DNA from: Lysobacteraceae bacterium
Lineage (GTDB): Bacteria > Pseudomonadota > Gammaproteobacteria > Xanthomonadales > Xanthomonadaceae
Assembly (NCBI GenBank): GCA_028868545.1
Contig: JAGWUF010000015.1
Location: 1 to 49,718, forward strand
Reading direction: 5' to 3'
Length of the DNA stretch: 49,718 nt
Position numbers and translations under genes: made by a program. Position 1 is the stretch's first letter. Each line of letters begins with the position of its first letter. Under the pieces are notes generated by a model. That model was given only the letters and a program-made list of their open reading frames with translations, did no database searches and was not told where the DNA came from. This document shows, one piece after another, positions 8,262 through 17,049 of the stretch.

Positions 8262-8407
8262 CAGGTGACTCCCCGTGAGTGATGCGTGGGCACAGGCCCG
8301 AACGGGCCGCAAGCCGCCGACCTTAAACGTTCATGCCCATGCAACACAAGCGCCACCGGTCCCGACAAGGGATAATGGCCGCATTCATTCTGAAAGGAAG
8401 CGCACGC

Positions 8408-8971
8408 GTGGAAGACGGCCTGGATGCAGTCGTGGATGCCGCGTTGGCCGGAAAGCTGGTCACCTATGCAGGATGCTGGCCGCAGGAGGCTGCCACCGTG
8501 GACCTGTTCCGCGAATTGCTGGGCGATGCCGAAAACCCGTTCCTGCGCCAGCGCGTGGCCGGCCACTTCACTGCCTCGTGCTGGCTGGTGGACCGCGCGC
8601 AGCAGCGGGTGCTGCTCACCCACCACCGCAAGCTGGGGCTGTGGCTGCAACTGGGTGGGCATGCCGACGGCCAGCGCGACTTGCACCTGGCGGCGTTGCG
8701 CGAGGCGGAGGAGGAGTCCGGCCTGGGCGGCCTGCACGTGGTGAACGAGATCTTCGACCTCGACCGCCACTGGATTCCCGAGCACAAGGGCGTGCCCGCG
8801 CATTGGCATTACGACGTGCGTTACGTGGTGCACGCCGGCGACGATGAAACCTACGCGGTCAGTGAAGAATCGCTGGATCTGGCCTGGCGCGACATTGCCG
8901 AATTGGCGGATGACGAAACCGCCGACCCGTCGGTGCGGCGCATGGCCGGCAAGTGGCTGGCGCGCGGTTGA
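8408..8971 (+). CDS. NUDIX hydrolase
   Basis: Hydrolyses a nucleoside diphosphate linked to another group; the actual substrate is unknown. About 187 aa. The Nudix box is GHADGQRDLHLAALREAEEESGL read in two pieces: the catalytic REAEEESGL is intact, but the first conserved Glu of the box is Arg, as in the GGHADG subgroup. I chose the GTG at 8408 because AAGGA stands 9 bases upstream; an in-frame ATG at 8375 would add 11 residues but its AAGGGA is too close. The GATAAT at 8371-8376 may be the -10 box. The stop abuts the convergent serA stop with no spacer. Confidence 0.85.
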   Translation: MEDGLDAVVDAALAGKLVTYAGCWPQEAATVDLFRELLGDAENPFLRQRVAGHFTASCWLVDRAQQRVLLTHHRKLGLWLQLGGHADGQRDLHLAALREAEEESGLGGLHVVNEIFDLDRHWIPEHKGVPAHWHYDVRYVVHAGDDETYAVSEESLDLAWRDIAELADDETADPSVRRMAGKWLARG

Positions 8972-10213
8972 TCAGTACAACACCCGTGTCCGCAGCGTAC
9001 CTTCGATTGCGGCCAATTCGTCCTTGATCGCGGCCGCCTGCGCGGCGTCGGCGGTGATGTCGATCACCACGTAACCCAGCTTCGGGTCGGTGCGCAGGAA
9101 CTGGCCGTCGATGTTCACCGCATGGCGGCTGAAGATGTCGTTGATCTGCGACAACACGCCCGGCACGTTGCGATGGATGTGCAACAGGCGCAGGCTGCCG
9201 GCGTGCTCGGGCAGCGTCACTTCGGGGAAGTTGACCGCCGACAGGGTGCTGCCGTTGTCGCTGTAGCGCACCAGCTTGGCCGCCACTTCCACCCCGATGT
9301 TGTCCTGCGCTTCCAGCGTGCTGCCGCCGATGTGCGGGGTCAAAATCACGTTGTCCAGCCCGCGCAGCGGCGAGATGAATTCATCGCCATTGGCCTTGGG
9401 CTCGATGGGGAACACGTCCACCGCCGCACCGCCCAGGTGGCCGGACCGGAGGGCTTCGGCCAGTGCCTCGATCACCACCACGGTGCCGCGCGCGGCATTG
9501 ATGAGATGCGCGCCGGGCTTCATTTTCGCAAGCTGCTCCGCGCCGATCATCCACTGCGTCGATGCGGTTTCCGGCACATGCAGGGTGACGATGTCGGCGC
9601 GTGCCAGCAACTCGTCCAGCCCGGTCGCCGGCTGCGCATTGCCCAGTGCCAGCTTGGTTTCGATGTCGTGGAACAGCACCCGCATGCCCAGCGCCTCGGC
9701 CAGCACGCCCACCTGGGTGCCGATGTGGCCGTAGCCGATGATGCCGATGGTCTTGCCGCGCACTTCATGGCTGCCGGTGGCCGCTTTCGACCAGCCGCCG
9801 CGATGACACTCGGCATTCTTCTGCGGGATCCCGCGCGCCAGCAGCACCGCCTGCGCCACCACCAGTTCGGCCACGCTGCGGGTGTTGGAATAGGGTGCGT
9901 TGAACACCGGGATACCGGCCATTTCCGCAGCGCCCAGGTCCACCTGGTTGGTGCCGATGCAGAAGCAGCCGACCGCCATCAGCCGCTTGGCCTCGGCCAG
10001 CACCTCGGCGGTGAGCTGGGTGCGCGAGCGCAGGCCGACGATGTGGGCTTCGGCAATGCGGGCCTTCAGCTCCTCTTCCGGCAGCGCCTTGGTGTGGTAT
10101 TCGATCAGGCTGTAACCGGCGGCCTGGAACGTGTCCACTGCCGTCTGGCTGACGCCTTCCAGCAGCAATACGCGGATGTCCTGTTTCGGAAACGAGGTCT
10201 TCTTGCTGGCCAT
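8972..10213 (-). CDS. serA: D-3-phosphoglycerate dehydrogenase with C-terminal ACT domain
   Basis: First step of serine biosynthesis: oxidises 3-phosphoglycerate to 3-phosphohydroxypyruvate with NAD; enzymes of this type also reduce 2-oxoglutarate to D-2-hydroxyglutarate. 413 aa, very like the E. coli enzyme: IGLRSRTQLT, IGCFCIGTNQVDL, NAPYSNTRSVAELV, the Rossmann motif GIIGYGHIGTQVG, NAARGT with the substrate Arg, ILTPHIGGST with the catalytic His, and a C-terminal ACT domain from about 340 (LRLLHIHRNVPGVLSQIND). The usual D of RGTVVD is V here, which the family tolerates. ATG at 10213 preferred over a GTG 21 bases upstream. Divergent from the D-2-hydroxyglutarate dehydrogenase gene. Confidence 0.97.
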   Translation of the reverse strand: MASKKTSFPKQDIRVLLLEGVSQTAVDTFQAAGYSLIEYHTKALPEEELKARIAEAHIVGLRSRTQLTAEVLAEAKRLMAVGCFCIGTNQVDLGAAEMAGIPVFNAPYSNTRSVAELVVAQAVLLARGIPQKNAECHRGGWSKAATGSHEVRGKTIGIIGYGHIGTQVGVLAEALGMRVLFHDIETKLALGNAQPATGLDELLARADIVTLHVPETASTQWMIGAEQLAKMKPGAHLINAARGTVVVIEALAEALRSGHLGGAAVDVFPIEPKANGDEFISPLRGLDNVILTPHIGGSTLEAQDNIGVEVAAKLVRYSDNGSTLSAVNFPEVTLPEHAGSLRLLHIHRNVPGVLSQINDIFSRHAVNIDGQFLRTDPKLGYVVIDITADAAQAAAIKDELAAIEGTLRTRVLY

Positions 10214-10362
10214 TGGCGCGGGCGGTGCGGTCACGATTCGGGTATTCGACTATGCCAGAAAGTCGGCGGTTTTGTTGCGCTGCGACATGCTATTTTTCAC
10301 CCATGACATGCCGTGCGCGTTGGTTGCAAACGTAATCACTACGCCCTTCCACTGGATCACCC

Positions 10363-11745
10363 ATGCCCACCCCCCATCTTGCTTCCTTGCGTGACGCCAT
10401 TCCCCAGTTGCGCCTGCTCACCGAGCCGGCCGACCTGGAGCATTACGGCCGCGATTGGACCCGCCGCTGGGTGCCGGCGCCATTGGCCATCGCGCTGCCG
10501 GACAGTGTGGAAGAGGTGCAGGCCATCGTGCGCTGGGCGAATGCGGCAGGCGTGGCGCTGGTGCCCTCGGGCGGGCGCACCGGCTTGAGTGGCGGCGCGG
10601 TGGCGGCCAATGGCGAGCTGGTGGTCAGCCTGGCGCGGATGAATCGCATGCTGGGCTTCGATGCGGTGGATCGCACCCTCACCGTGCAGGCCGGCATGCC
10701 GCTGCAGCGCGTGCAGGAACTGGCGCAGGAACACGGCCTGCACTATCCGGTGGATTTTGCCGCGCGCGGGTCGGCCAGCATTGGCGGCAGCATCGCCACC
10801 AATGCCGGCGGGATCCGGGTGGTGCGCTACGGCAATACCCGCGAGTGGGTGGCAGGCGTGACGTTCGTCAGCGGCAGTGGCGAGTTGATGGCGCTGGGGC
10901 GCGCGCTGGTGAAGAATTCCAGCGGCTACGACCTGCGCCACCTGGCGGTTGCCTCGGAAGGCACGCTGGGCATCATCGTCGAGGCCACGCTCAGGCTCAC
11001 CGACCCGCCGCCGGCCAGCAACGTGATGTTGCTGGCGCTGCCGTCCTTCGCGGCGCTGATGCAGGTGTTTGCCACCTTCCGCACACGCTTGCAGTTGCAG
11101 GCCTTCGAATTCCTGACCGATGTGGCCTTGCAGCACGTGCTGGCCCACGGCGCGCAGGCCCCGTTTGCGGAAACCCACCCGTATTACGTCGTCACCGAAT
11201 TCGCCAGTGACGAGGCCAGCGAAGCCGAAGCCTTGACCGCGTTCGAACAGTGCATGGAACAAGGGCTGGTGAGCGATGGCGTGATTTCCGCCAGCGACGC
11301 GCAGGCCGCGCAACTGTGGCGCTTGCGCGAGGGCATCACCGAAAGCCTGGCCCGTTACGTGCCCTACAAGAACGACGTGGCGGTGCGCATCTCGGCGATG
11401 CCGGCCTTCCTCGCCGAAACCCAGGCGCTGCTGGGGCGCGAATACCCGCACTTCGAGGTGGTGTGGTTCGGCCACATCGGCGACGGCAACCTGCACATCA
11501 ATATCCTGAAGCCCGATGCGATGGCGCAGGATGCTTTCGTGGCCGACTGCGAGCGCGTCACCAAGCTGCTGGCGCAGGTGTTGCAGGCCCACGGCGGCAG
11601 CATTTCCGCCGAACACGGGATCGGCCTGGTGAAGAAGCCTTACCTTGACTGCACCCGCAGCGCCGCAGAAATTTCGACGATGCGTGGCATCAAAGCCGTG
11701 CTGGATCCCGGCGGCATCATGAACCCGGGCAAAGTTTTCGATTGA
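10363..11745 (+). CDS. FAD-linked oxidase, probable D-2-hydroxyglutarate dehydrogenase
   Basis: VAO/GlcD-type flavoprotein of 460 aa. N-terminal FAD-binding domain (about 40-220) with VPSGGRTGLSGGAV, VQAGMPLQRVQ, DFAARGSASIGGSIATNAGG and KNSSGYDLRHL; C-terminal cap domain with WFGHIGDGNLHINIL (metal/substrate His pair) and EHGIGLVKK near the end. The same fold serves D-lactate dehydrogenase and glycolate oxidase subunit D. I favour D-2-hydroxyglutarate because the gene is divergent from serA, the arrangement shown in pseudomonads to let SerA run by recycling its D-2-hydroxyglutarate to 2-oxoglutarate. Family assignment is sure; the exact substrate is inferred. Confidence 0.88.
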   Translation: MPTPHLASLRDAIPQLRLLTEPADLEHYGRDWTRRWVPAPLAIALPDSVEEVQAIVRWANAAGVALVPSGGRTGLSGGAVAANGELVVSLARMNRMLGFDAVDRTLTVQAGMPLQRVQELAQEHGLHYPVDFAARGSASIGGSIATNAGGIRVVRYGNTREWVAGVTFVSGSGELMALGRALVKNSSGYDLRHLAVASEGTLGIIVEATLRLTDPPPASNVMLLALPSFAALMQVFATFRTRLQLQAFEFLTDVALQHVLAHGAQAPFAETHPYYVVTEFASDEASEAEALTAFEQCMEQGLVSDGVISASDAQAAQLWRLREGITESLARYVPYKNDVAVRISAMPAFLAETQALLGREYPHFEVVWFGHIGDGNLHINILKPDAMAQDAFVADCERVTKLLAQVLQAHGGSISAEHGIGLVKKPYLDCTRSAAEISTMRGIKAVLDPGGIMNPGKVFD

Positions 11746-11767
11746 AGCCCGTTGCCCGTGCTCTAAA

Positions 11768-11807
11768 AGCCCTTCCCCTTCACGGGGGGAGGGTCGGGAT
11801 GGGGGTG
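11768..11807. repeat. REP-like GC-rich palindrome, partly coding
   Basis: CCCTTCCCCTTCACGGGGGG followed by AGGGTCGGGATGGGGG, the same unit as at 44862 and, inverted, at 44926. Its right part lies inside the 3' end of the acetyltransferase gene on the minus strand (stop at 11780-11782). Confidence 0.7.
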
Positions 11808-12403
11808 CTTTGGGTACTGCTGACGTGTGCAAAATCACCCAGCCGTTCCGCCAGCCGTGCGCGGATCGCCGGCCATTCGCTGGCAAGCATCGAATAGGTG
11901 TGGGTATCGCGCAGGCTGCCGTCCTTGTGGCGGCGGTGCGCGCGCAGGATGCCGTCGCGTCGCGCGCCCAGCCGTTCGATCGCCGCCTGCGAGCGCAGGT
12001 TGAGGTGGCTGGTGTGGAAATGCACCGACTGCGCACCCAGGGTGTCGAAGGCGTGCCCCAGCATCAGCAATTTGCCTGCGGTATTGACGTGGCTGCGCCA
12101 GACGGAGGCCGCGTGGAAGGTGTAGCCGATCGCCAGCGTGGGCACGCTCATGTCGATGTCGTAGAAGCGCGTGCTGCCCACCACGCGGCCATCGGCCACG
12201 ATGGCGAACGGCAGCTGCTGGCCGGCCTCGCGCTGCGCCAGCGCCTGTTCCACCCAGCCCGCAATGCCGTCGCGGCCGGGTACGTTCACGTAGTTGATCG
12301 CGCCGATGTCGCCATCGTCCACCGCGTCCTGCAGCGCGGCGATGTGTTCGCGCGCCAGGGGTTGCAGCTGCACGCCGTGGGTGGTGAGGGTGACGGGTTC
12401 CAT
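11780..12403 (-). CDS. GNAT N-acetyltransferase, RimJ/RimL type
   Basis: Acetyl-CoA-dependent acyl transfer; target unknown. 207 aa. RimJ-like features: GVQLQPLAREHIAALQDAV at the start, LPFAIVADGRVVGSTRFYDID, GYTFHAASVWRSHVNTAGKLLML (acetyl-CoA loop area), SVHFHTSHLNLRSQAAIERLGARRDGILR, the usual end of the fold. Homologues often modify protein N-termini or small amines, but nothing here decides that. The ATG at 12403 is chosen because GGAG stands 8 bases before it. Odd: the last 10 or so residues (STPIPTLPP) are encoded by a REP-like repeat that has become the 3' end of the gene. Confidence 0.88.
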   Translation of the reverse strand: MEPVTLTTHGVQLQPLAREHIAALQDAVDDGDIGAINYVNVPGRDGIAGWVEQALAQREAGQQLPFAIVADGRVVGSTRFYDIDMSVPTLAIGYTFHAASVWRSHVNTAGKLLMLGHAFDTLGAQSVHFHTSHLNLRSQAAIERLGARRDGILRAHRRHKDGSLRDTHTYSMLASEWPAIRARLAERLGDFAHVSSTQSTPIPTLPP

Positions 12404-12469
12404 CTGGGGACTCCGGTTGCATTGCAATTGCTATGCGGTGTGGCGCGGCATGTGGAATTACAGAACCCG

Positions 12470-15091
12470 CTATGCCTGAAACGCCGAGCGGATCATCCCC
12501 CAGTCCTTGCGCTTTGGCATGACGAAGCGGAAGCGTTCGCCCGCGCGGCGTGCCCAGAGTTCGCCAAGGCGGCGCTTTTCCGCCTGCTCCGGGTTGTCGT
12601 ACAAATGCGCACCCTTGTACTCGATGACCAGCATGCGGCCATCGTCCATCCGCACCAGGAAATCCGGATAGAAGCGCTGGTGTGACGTCGGCAGCGAGAA
12701 TGCGCCGGGTTTGCGTTCGATGTTGCGCACCCAGTCGCGCACGCCGTCCAGCCGGTTGGCGATGAAGTCGGCGCATTCGAATTCCTCGCCCTGCGATTGC
12801 AGGTTGCCGATCTGCGGGAAGAAGTGCTTGGGCAGGGTGACGAAGCCGTTGTACTGCCAGTCCCAGGCGTAGCGACCGGATTTGAACACGCATTGCAGGC
12901 GGGCATCGGCGCTCATCTGGCTCTCATCGCCCAGCAGGTCGAGGAAGCGTTGCTGCTGACCGTGGCGGCGTGCCTGGGTGATGCGCTGGGCCAGAAGGTC
13001 GCTCAGCTTCACGCGCTGGTACACCAGCTCGCTGCAGCTGAAACCGCGCACTTCCAGCAGGTGGCGCAGCGCGCCGGACAGCCAGGCGGCCAAGTCTTCC
13101 GGGTCCAGATCCGGCGCGGCCAGGCGCTGTTCCAGCGTCCACTGCAGGTCTTCGAGGCTGGCGGTATCGCGCACGCCGAACAGGCCCAGCTGCACGTCGA
13201 GCTGCTCCAGCGGGTCCAGCTTGAGTTTTTCCGCATCGCCCAGCCGCAGGCGTGCGCGCTGCAGGGTTTCCAGCTCGCGCGGGAACGCTGCGTTGTCCAG
13301 CGCAAAATCGACGTCGGCCAGCGCCAGCGTGCCTTCCAGCGCGGGGGCATTGCCAAGATCGCAGAGCAAGTCGCCCTGCGACCACGCCAGCAGCGGCAAT
13401 TCGAAGGTCTGGCCCAGCTCGGAAGGTGTCTTCGGTGGCGCGGCCGCAGGGGATTGCAGGTGGGTGAAGGCGTGCTCCAGCGCGGCAACGGCAGCGGGTT
13501 CGCGGAAGGCTTCCTTCAGCGCCTTTTGTTCCTTGGCACTCCATTCGCCGCGCAGCGTGAGGCTGCCGGTTTCCGGGGACAGCTCCAGCTTGTTCTCGAT
13601 CCGCTTGCGGGTGGCTTCGGGCAATTGCGAGAAATCCGGCAGCACCAGACAGCCGTCCTGCGCCGGCAGCGGCACGCTGACGCTGGCCTGCGCGCGCAGC
13701 AGATCGTCGTTGCCGTTGCTCAACGCCGTGCCGCGCACCAGATCCTTGGCGTCCTGGCGTTCGAAGCCCGCCTGCACCAGCCCGTCGCGCAGGGTGGCGG
13801 CCACCTCGGCAAGGTCGTTCGACACCGCGAACGCATATGCGCAATTCAGCGCTTCCTGCCGCTTGCGCGTGACCTGCGGCATCCGCAGCACGCGGCCCAG
13901 GATCTGCTCCAGCGCCATTTGCGTGCTGCTGCCGCGAAAGCTCATCAATACATAGGCCGCCGGCCAGTCCCAGCCTTCGCGCAGCTTGTCGGCGGTGATG
14001 ACGAAGCGCAGGGTGGCCGGGTCGGCGTCGTTCAATTCATCGACCCCGGTTGCGGAACGCGCGATCTGCGCGGCGGGCACGTCGAACTGTTCGATCAATG
14101 CCGCGCGCACGCGGTCGATGGTCATCGCATCCGGGTTGTCCTTCTGCTGGCGCTCGGCCTGCAGCAGCATGATCGGGCGCAGCAGCTCGCCGGTGGCGCT
14201 GCGTTCGGCGTCGGCAGCGGATTGCAGCGCATCGAGTTTGGCAATGGCCTCGCGCAGCGCGATCCGCCAGTCCGGGTGCACCGCCATGTCCACCGGCAGC
14301 TTGATCATGTCCTCGCTTTGCAGGGTGGATGCGGAAATCGACACCAGCACGTTGGACGGCTGGTGCATGCGGTCGGGGGTGGCAGTCAGTTCCAGTACTG
14401 CGCAGGGCGCCAGCCGCGCCAGCGTGTCGAAGGCCAGCGCGCTGCCCTGGTTGTGCGCCTCGTCCACCACGATGAAGGGCCGGCGCAGCGCCAGCGCCTC
14501 GGCCAGCGACCAGCCGCTGCCGTCGATGCCGCGGAAATGTTCCATCAGCGCGCCATTGGCGCGATACACCGCCAGACGGTCGGTTTCCGCCTGCTTGAAG
14601 GCCTGCATGGTGGTGACGATGATGGTGTCGTGGCTGTCCAGCACCGCCGGCGACACCGACAGCGCCTCGTCGATGTCCAGCACCGCCACCTCGCCGAACA
14701 GCGTGCGCAGCTCGTCGTGCAGCAGCGCGCCCGGCATGCGCAAGGCGCGCAGGGTCTGGCTGCGGATGGCGTCGGTGGGCACCAGCCACAGGGTCAGGCT
14801 GTGCTCCACCGGCGCAAGGCTGCGCTTGACCCGGGCGATGGCATGCCCGCCGATCAGAGTCTTGCCGCCGCCGGTGGGCACCCGCAGGCACACCACCGGG
14901 GTGTCGCTGGCTTCGAACGCCGGCGGCGCGTGATAGGGAATGCGGAAGCCGAAGTTCCGCTGCGTGCACTCTTCGAACGCCAGCCGGCTGGCCACGCGCT
15001 CGCCCGGATGCGCCTGCGCCTGCGTGCGCCAAGCCTGCAGGAAGGTTTCGTAGCGATCGAGGACTTCGCTCTGGTAGACCTTGAGGCTCAT
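12470..15091 (-). CDS. res: Type III restriction enzyme, Res subunit (helicase-nuclease)
   Basis: ATP-dependent translocase and endonuclease that would cut DNA with unmodified sites together with Mod. 873 aa. Superfamily 2 motifs: VPTGGGKT (Walker A, residues 71-78), VVDEAH (motif II, 208-213), LTATPD (motif III, 235-240) and a motif VI region with LEQILGRVLRMPQ. Nuclease signature near the C-terminus: FYPDFLV (807-813) then VIEYKG, that is PD...ExK (Glu824, Lys826), typical for Res. Length is slightly short of the commoner 900-1000. It follows mod on the same strand after 160 bases that hold a REP-like unit. Both motor and nuclease motifs look intact, so the enzyme should be functional. Confidence 0.92.
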   Translation of the reverse strand: MSLKVYQSEVLDRYETFLQAWRTQAQAHPGERVASRLAFEECTQRNFGFRIPYHAPPAFEASDTPVVCLRVPTGGGKTLIGGHAIARVKRSLAPVEHSLTLWLVPTDAIRSQTLRALRMPGALLHDELRTLFGEVAVLDIDEALSVSPAVLDSHDTIIVTTMQAFKQAETDRLAVYRANGALMEHFRGIDGSGWSLAEALALRRPFIVVDEAHNQGSALAFDTLARLAPCAVLELTATPDRMHQPSNVLVSISASTLQSEDMIKLPVDMAVHPDWRIALREAIAKLDALQSAADAERSATGELLRPIMLLQAERQQKDNPDAMTIDRVRAALIEQFDVPAAQIARSATGVDELNDADPATLRFVITADKLREGWDWPAAYVLMSFRGSSTQMALEQILGRVLRMPQVTRKRQEALNCAYAFAVSNDLAEVAATLRDGLVQAGFERQDAKDLVRGTALSNGNDDLLRAQASVSVPLPAQDGCLVLPDFSQLPEATRKRIENKLELSPETGSLTLRGEWSAKEQKALKEAFREPAAVAALEHAFTHLQSPAAAPPKTPSELGQTFELPLLAWSQGDLLCDLGNAPALEGTLALADVDFALDNAAFPRELETLQRARLRLGDAEKLKLDPLEQLDVQLGLFGVRDTASLEDLQWTLEQRLAAPDLDPEDLAAWLSGALRHLLEVRGFSCSELVYQRVKLSDLLAQRITQARRHGQQQRFLDLLGDESQMSADARLQCVFKSGRYAWDWQYNGFVTLPKHFFPQIGNLQSQGEEFECADFIANRLDGVRDWVRNIERKPGAFSLPTSHQRFYPDFLVRMDDGRMLVIEYKGAHLYDNPEQAEKRRLGELWARRAGERFRFVMPKRKDWGMIRSAFQA

Positions 15092-15180
15092 GCGTGGTTG
15101 TCCTTGGGGGTGCGCACTTCGCGCGGGCCTTCGGCCTGAACCATCCGGAATTTCCGGATAGTTCGTTCAGACACTGCGGC

Positions 15181-15219
15181 CCTCACCCCAACCCCTCTCC
15201 CGGGGGGAGAGGGGCTAGA
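15181..15219. repeat. REP-like palindrome between mod and res
   Basis: CCCTCACCCCAACCCCTCTC then CCGGGGGGAGAGGGG, able to form a hairpin. Nearly the same unit stands at 4675-4712. It lies in the intercistronic gap of the mod-res transcript on the minus strand. Confidence 0.7.
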
Positions 15220-15251
15220 CAGCGCGTCTCCGATGGGTTGCAGCAAGCCGT

Positions 15252-16976
15252 TCATGGGGCAATCCGCAGGTGGTAGGGCAATTGCTTGAAGGTGATGCCC
15301 AGCGCGCGCAGGCGGTCGGCGCCGATGGCGCAGCGGGCGCCATAGACCACGCGCGGGCCGTGGTGGGCGGGCAGCAGGTCCAGCAGCGGGGTGGTGAGGA
15401 CGTTGCCGCCGTCGATGCTGCGGTCTTTCAGGATGCCGTTGTAGAGCAGGTACACGGCGCGGCCGTCGTGCACGCCCAGCAGCGGGCTGGCGGTGTCGGC
15501 GGCCTTGTTGCTGGCGCGGCTGGCCGGCAGGCCCATGCCGGTTTCGATGAACCAGACGAAGCGCGCCAGTTCGGCGAAGCGCACTTCGGGGCTGATGTGG
15601 CCACGCGCATCGAACAGGGGTTTGCCCAGTTTGCAGAATTGGAAGCCGCCGCCCAGGCCGGGCACGGTGTCGCCCTTGGCATTGGTGTAGCCGCGGGCCA
15701 CGCGCTTCACGCGTTCGGCGGTGACATTGCGGGCGATGCCGTCGTCCATTTCGACGAGGATGAAGCGGCGGTTTTGTCCATCCGATTGATTCAGCGATAG
15801 CACGGCTTGCGCCGTTGTGCCAGAGCCACCAAACGAATCCAGAACAAGGTCGTTTTTGCTGGTCGTGAAACTTAGCAATTCCTCGATGAGTTCAATTGGC
15901 TTGGGGAAGTCGAAGGGGCGTTTATTTTCTGGGAAAATATTCTTGATTTCGTTGGTTCCGATACGTCCATCCAACTCGAAGAGACTGGAAAGTTTGGCGC
16001 GATAGTCTTTCGCGTACACCTTGAGTTCCACAAGTTTGGTTTCGTCGTCGCCAAACAGGATGCGCTTGTCATTGAGCAAGCGGCGCATCGTTTCTTCGGG
16101 AAAGCGATATCCCATCAGTGGCTGCTGGCACGGCTTGCCGGTCTCCGGGTGAATCACGTCGTACCGGTATCCTTCCTTGCCAGGGTTGTGGACGCTGCGC
16201 ATCCCTGTGTAGACGCCGTCCGAATCAATGAATTTGTAATCTTGGAACGGCCAAAGATGGTCCTTGTTTTTACGAAACCACTGTGTGTAAGCCGTCTGAC
16301 GTTCCTCAGGGTCGGAGTGGTCACGCACGAATGCATCGCCAATTTCCAGAAGCTTCGCTTTAACCGCGAGCGTGGTTGACTTCCACTCACTCGGCAGCTT
16401 GCTCTTCTCCTTGGCATAGCACAGAACGTATTCGTGTTCGCTTGCTATCTGGGTGGGGTTGTTGTCTGTGGCGTTCTTCCAGACGATGGCCCCGACACGA
16501 TTTCCGGTGCCAAATATCTCGTCACAGAGAAAGCGCAGGTTCGCCACCTCGTTATCGTCGATTGAGACGAACATCACGCCGTCTTCCCGCAAAAACTGCT
16601 TCAACAGCATCAACCGTGGATACATCATGCACAGCCAGCGGTCGTGGCGGTCCAGCGTCTCGCCTTCCTTGCCCACCACCTCGCCCAGCCAGCGCTTGAT
16701 CTCCGGGCTGTTGACGTTGTCGTTGTAAATCCAGCCCTCGTTGCCGGTGTTGTAGGGCGGGTCGATGTAGATGCACTTCACCTGCCCGGCGTAGCGCGGC
16801 AGCAGCGCCTTCAGCGCCAGCAGGTTGTCGCCCTGCACGATCAGGTTGCCGCTGTCGGCGGCATTGTCGGCATCCTCCGCGCACGACAGCGACTGCACCG
16901 GCTCCAGCAGGCGGAACGGCACATCCTTGTGGTGTTTGACGACGGCGTCTTTGCCGATCCAGTTCAGGCTGGGCAT
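15252..16976 (-). CDS. mod: Type III restriction-modification DNA methyltransferase (Mod), N6-adenine, beta type
   Basis: Methylates adenine in the recognition sequence and gives the type III complex its specificity. 574 aa from the ATG at 16976, chosen because AAGGAT lies 8-9 bases upstream; the open frame continues to 17093 but that part lacks a site. Catalytic motif IV is DPPYNTG (residues 72-78) and the S-adenosylmethionine motif is LDSFGGSGTTAQAV (about 378-391); this order is the beta class, as in type III Mod proteins. The target-recognition region lies between them. Base composition is striking: by my count 60-base lines in the middle (15841-15960) are about 43% GC while 15481-15540 is about 78%. 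The centre therefore looks acquired by recombination. Upstream on the same strand lies parDE. Confidence 0.93.
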   Translation of the reverse strand: MPSLNWIGKDAVVKHHKDVPFRLLEPVQSLSCAEDADNAADSGNLIVQGDNLLALKALLPRYAGQVKCIYIDPPYNTGNEGWIYNDNVNSPEIKRWLGEVVGKEGETLDRHDRWLCMMYPRLMLLKQFLREDGVMFVSIDDNEVANLRFLCDEIFGTGNRVGAIVWKNATDNNPTQIASEHEYVLCYAKEKSKLPSEWKSTTLAVKAKLLEIGDAFVRDHSDPEERQTAYTQWFRKNKDHLWPFQDYKFIDSDGVYTGMRSVHNPGKEGYRYDVIHPETGKPCQQPLMGYRFPEETMRRLLNDKRILFGDDETKLVELKVYAKDYRAKLSSLFELDGRIGTNEIKNIFPENKRPFDFPKPIELIEELLSFTTSKNDLVLDSFGGSGTTAQAVLSLNQSDGQNRRFILVEMDDGIARNVTAERVKRVARGYTNAKGDTVPGLGGGFQFCKLGKPLFDARGHISPEVRFAELARFVWFIETGMGLPASRASNKAADTASPLLGVHDGRAVYLLYNGILKDRSIDGGNVLTTPLLDLLPAHHGPRVVYGARCAIGADRLRALGITFKQLPYHLRIAP

Positions 16977-17049
16977 TGCGGGGCGATCCTTGCGGCGTGG
17001 TGAAGTGGGGCAGTTTGCGGGCGGGCTGTCGCAACAGCTGCGATGCGGC

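Noticed and set aside
8375-8407. Earlier ATG start for the NUDIX gene
   Set aside because: The ATG overlaps a GATAAT box and its purine stretch is too close; the GTG at 8408 has better-spaced AAGGA. The choice remains uncertain.
10214-10362. Promoter pair between serA and the oxidase gene
   Set aside because: Some AT-rich hexamers are present but no -35/-10 pair with proper spacing stood out on either strand, so none is annotated.
12797-15139. 780-residue open frame on the plus strand opposite res
   Set aside because: No motifs and skewed composition; the minus strand carries complete helicase and nuclease motifs.
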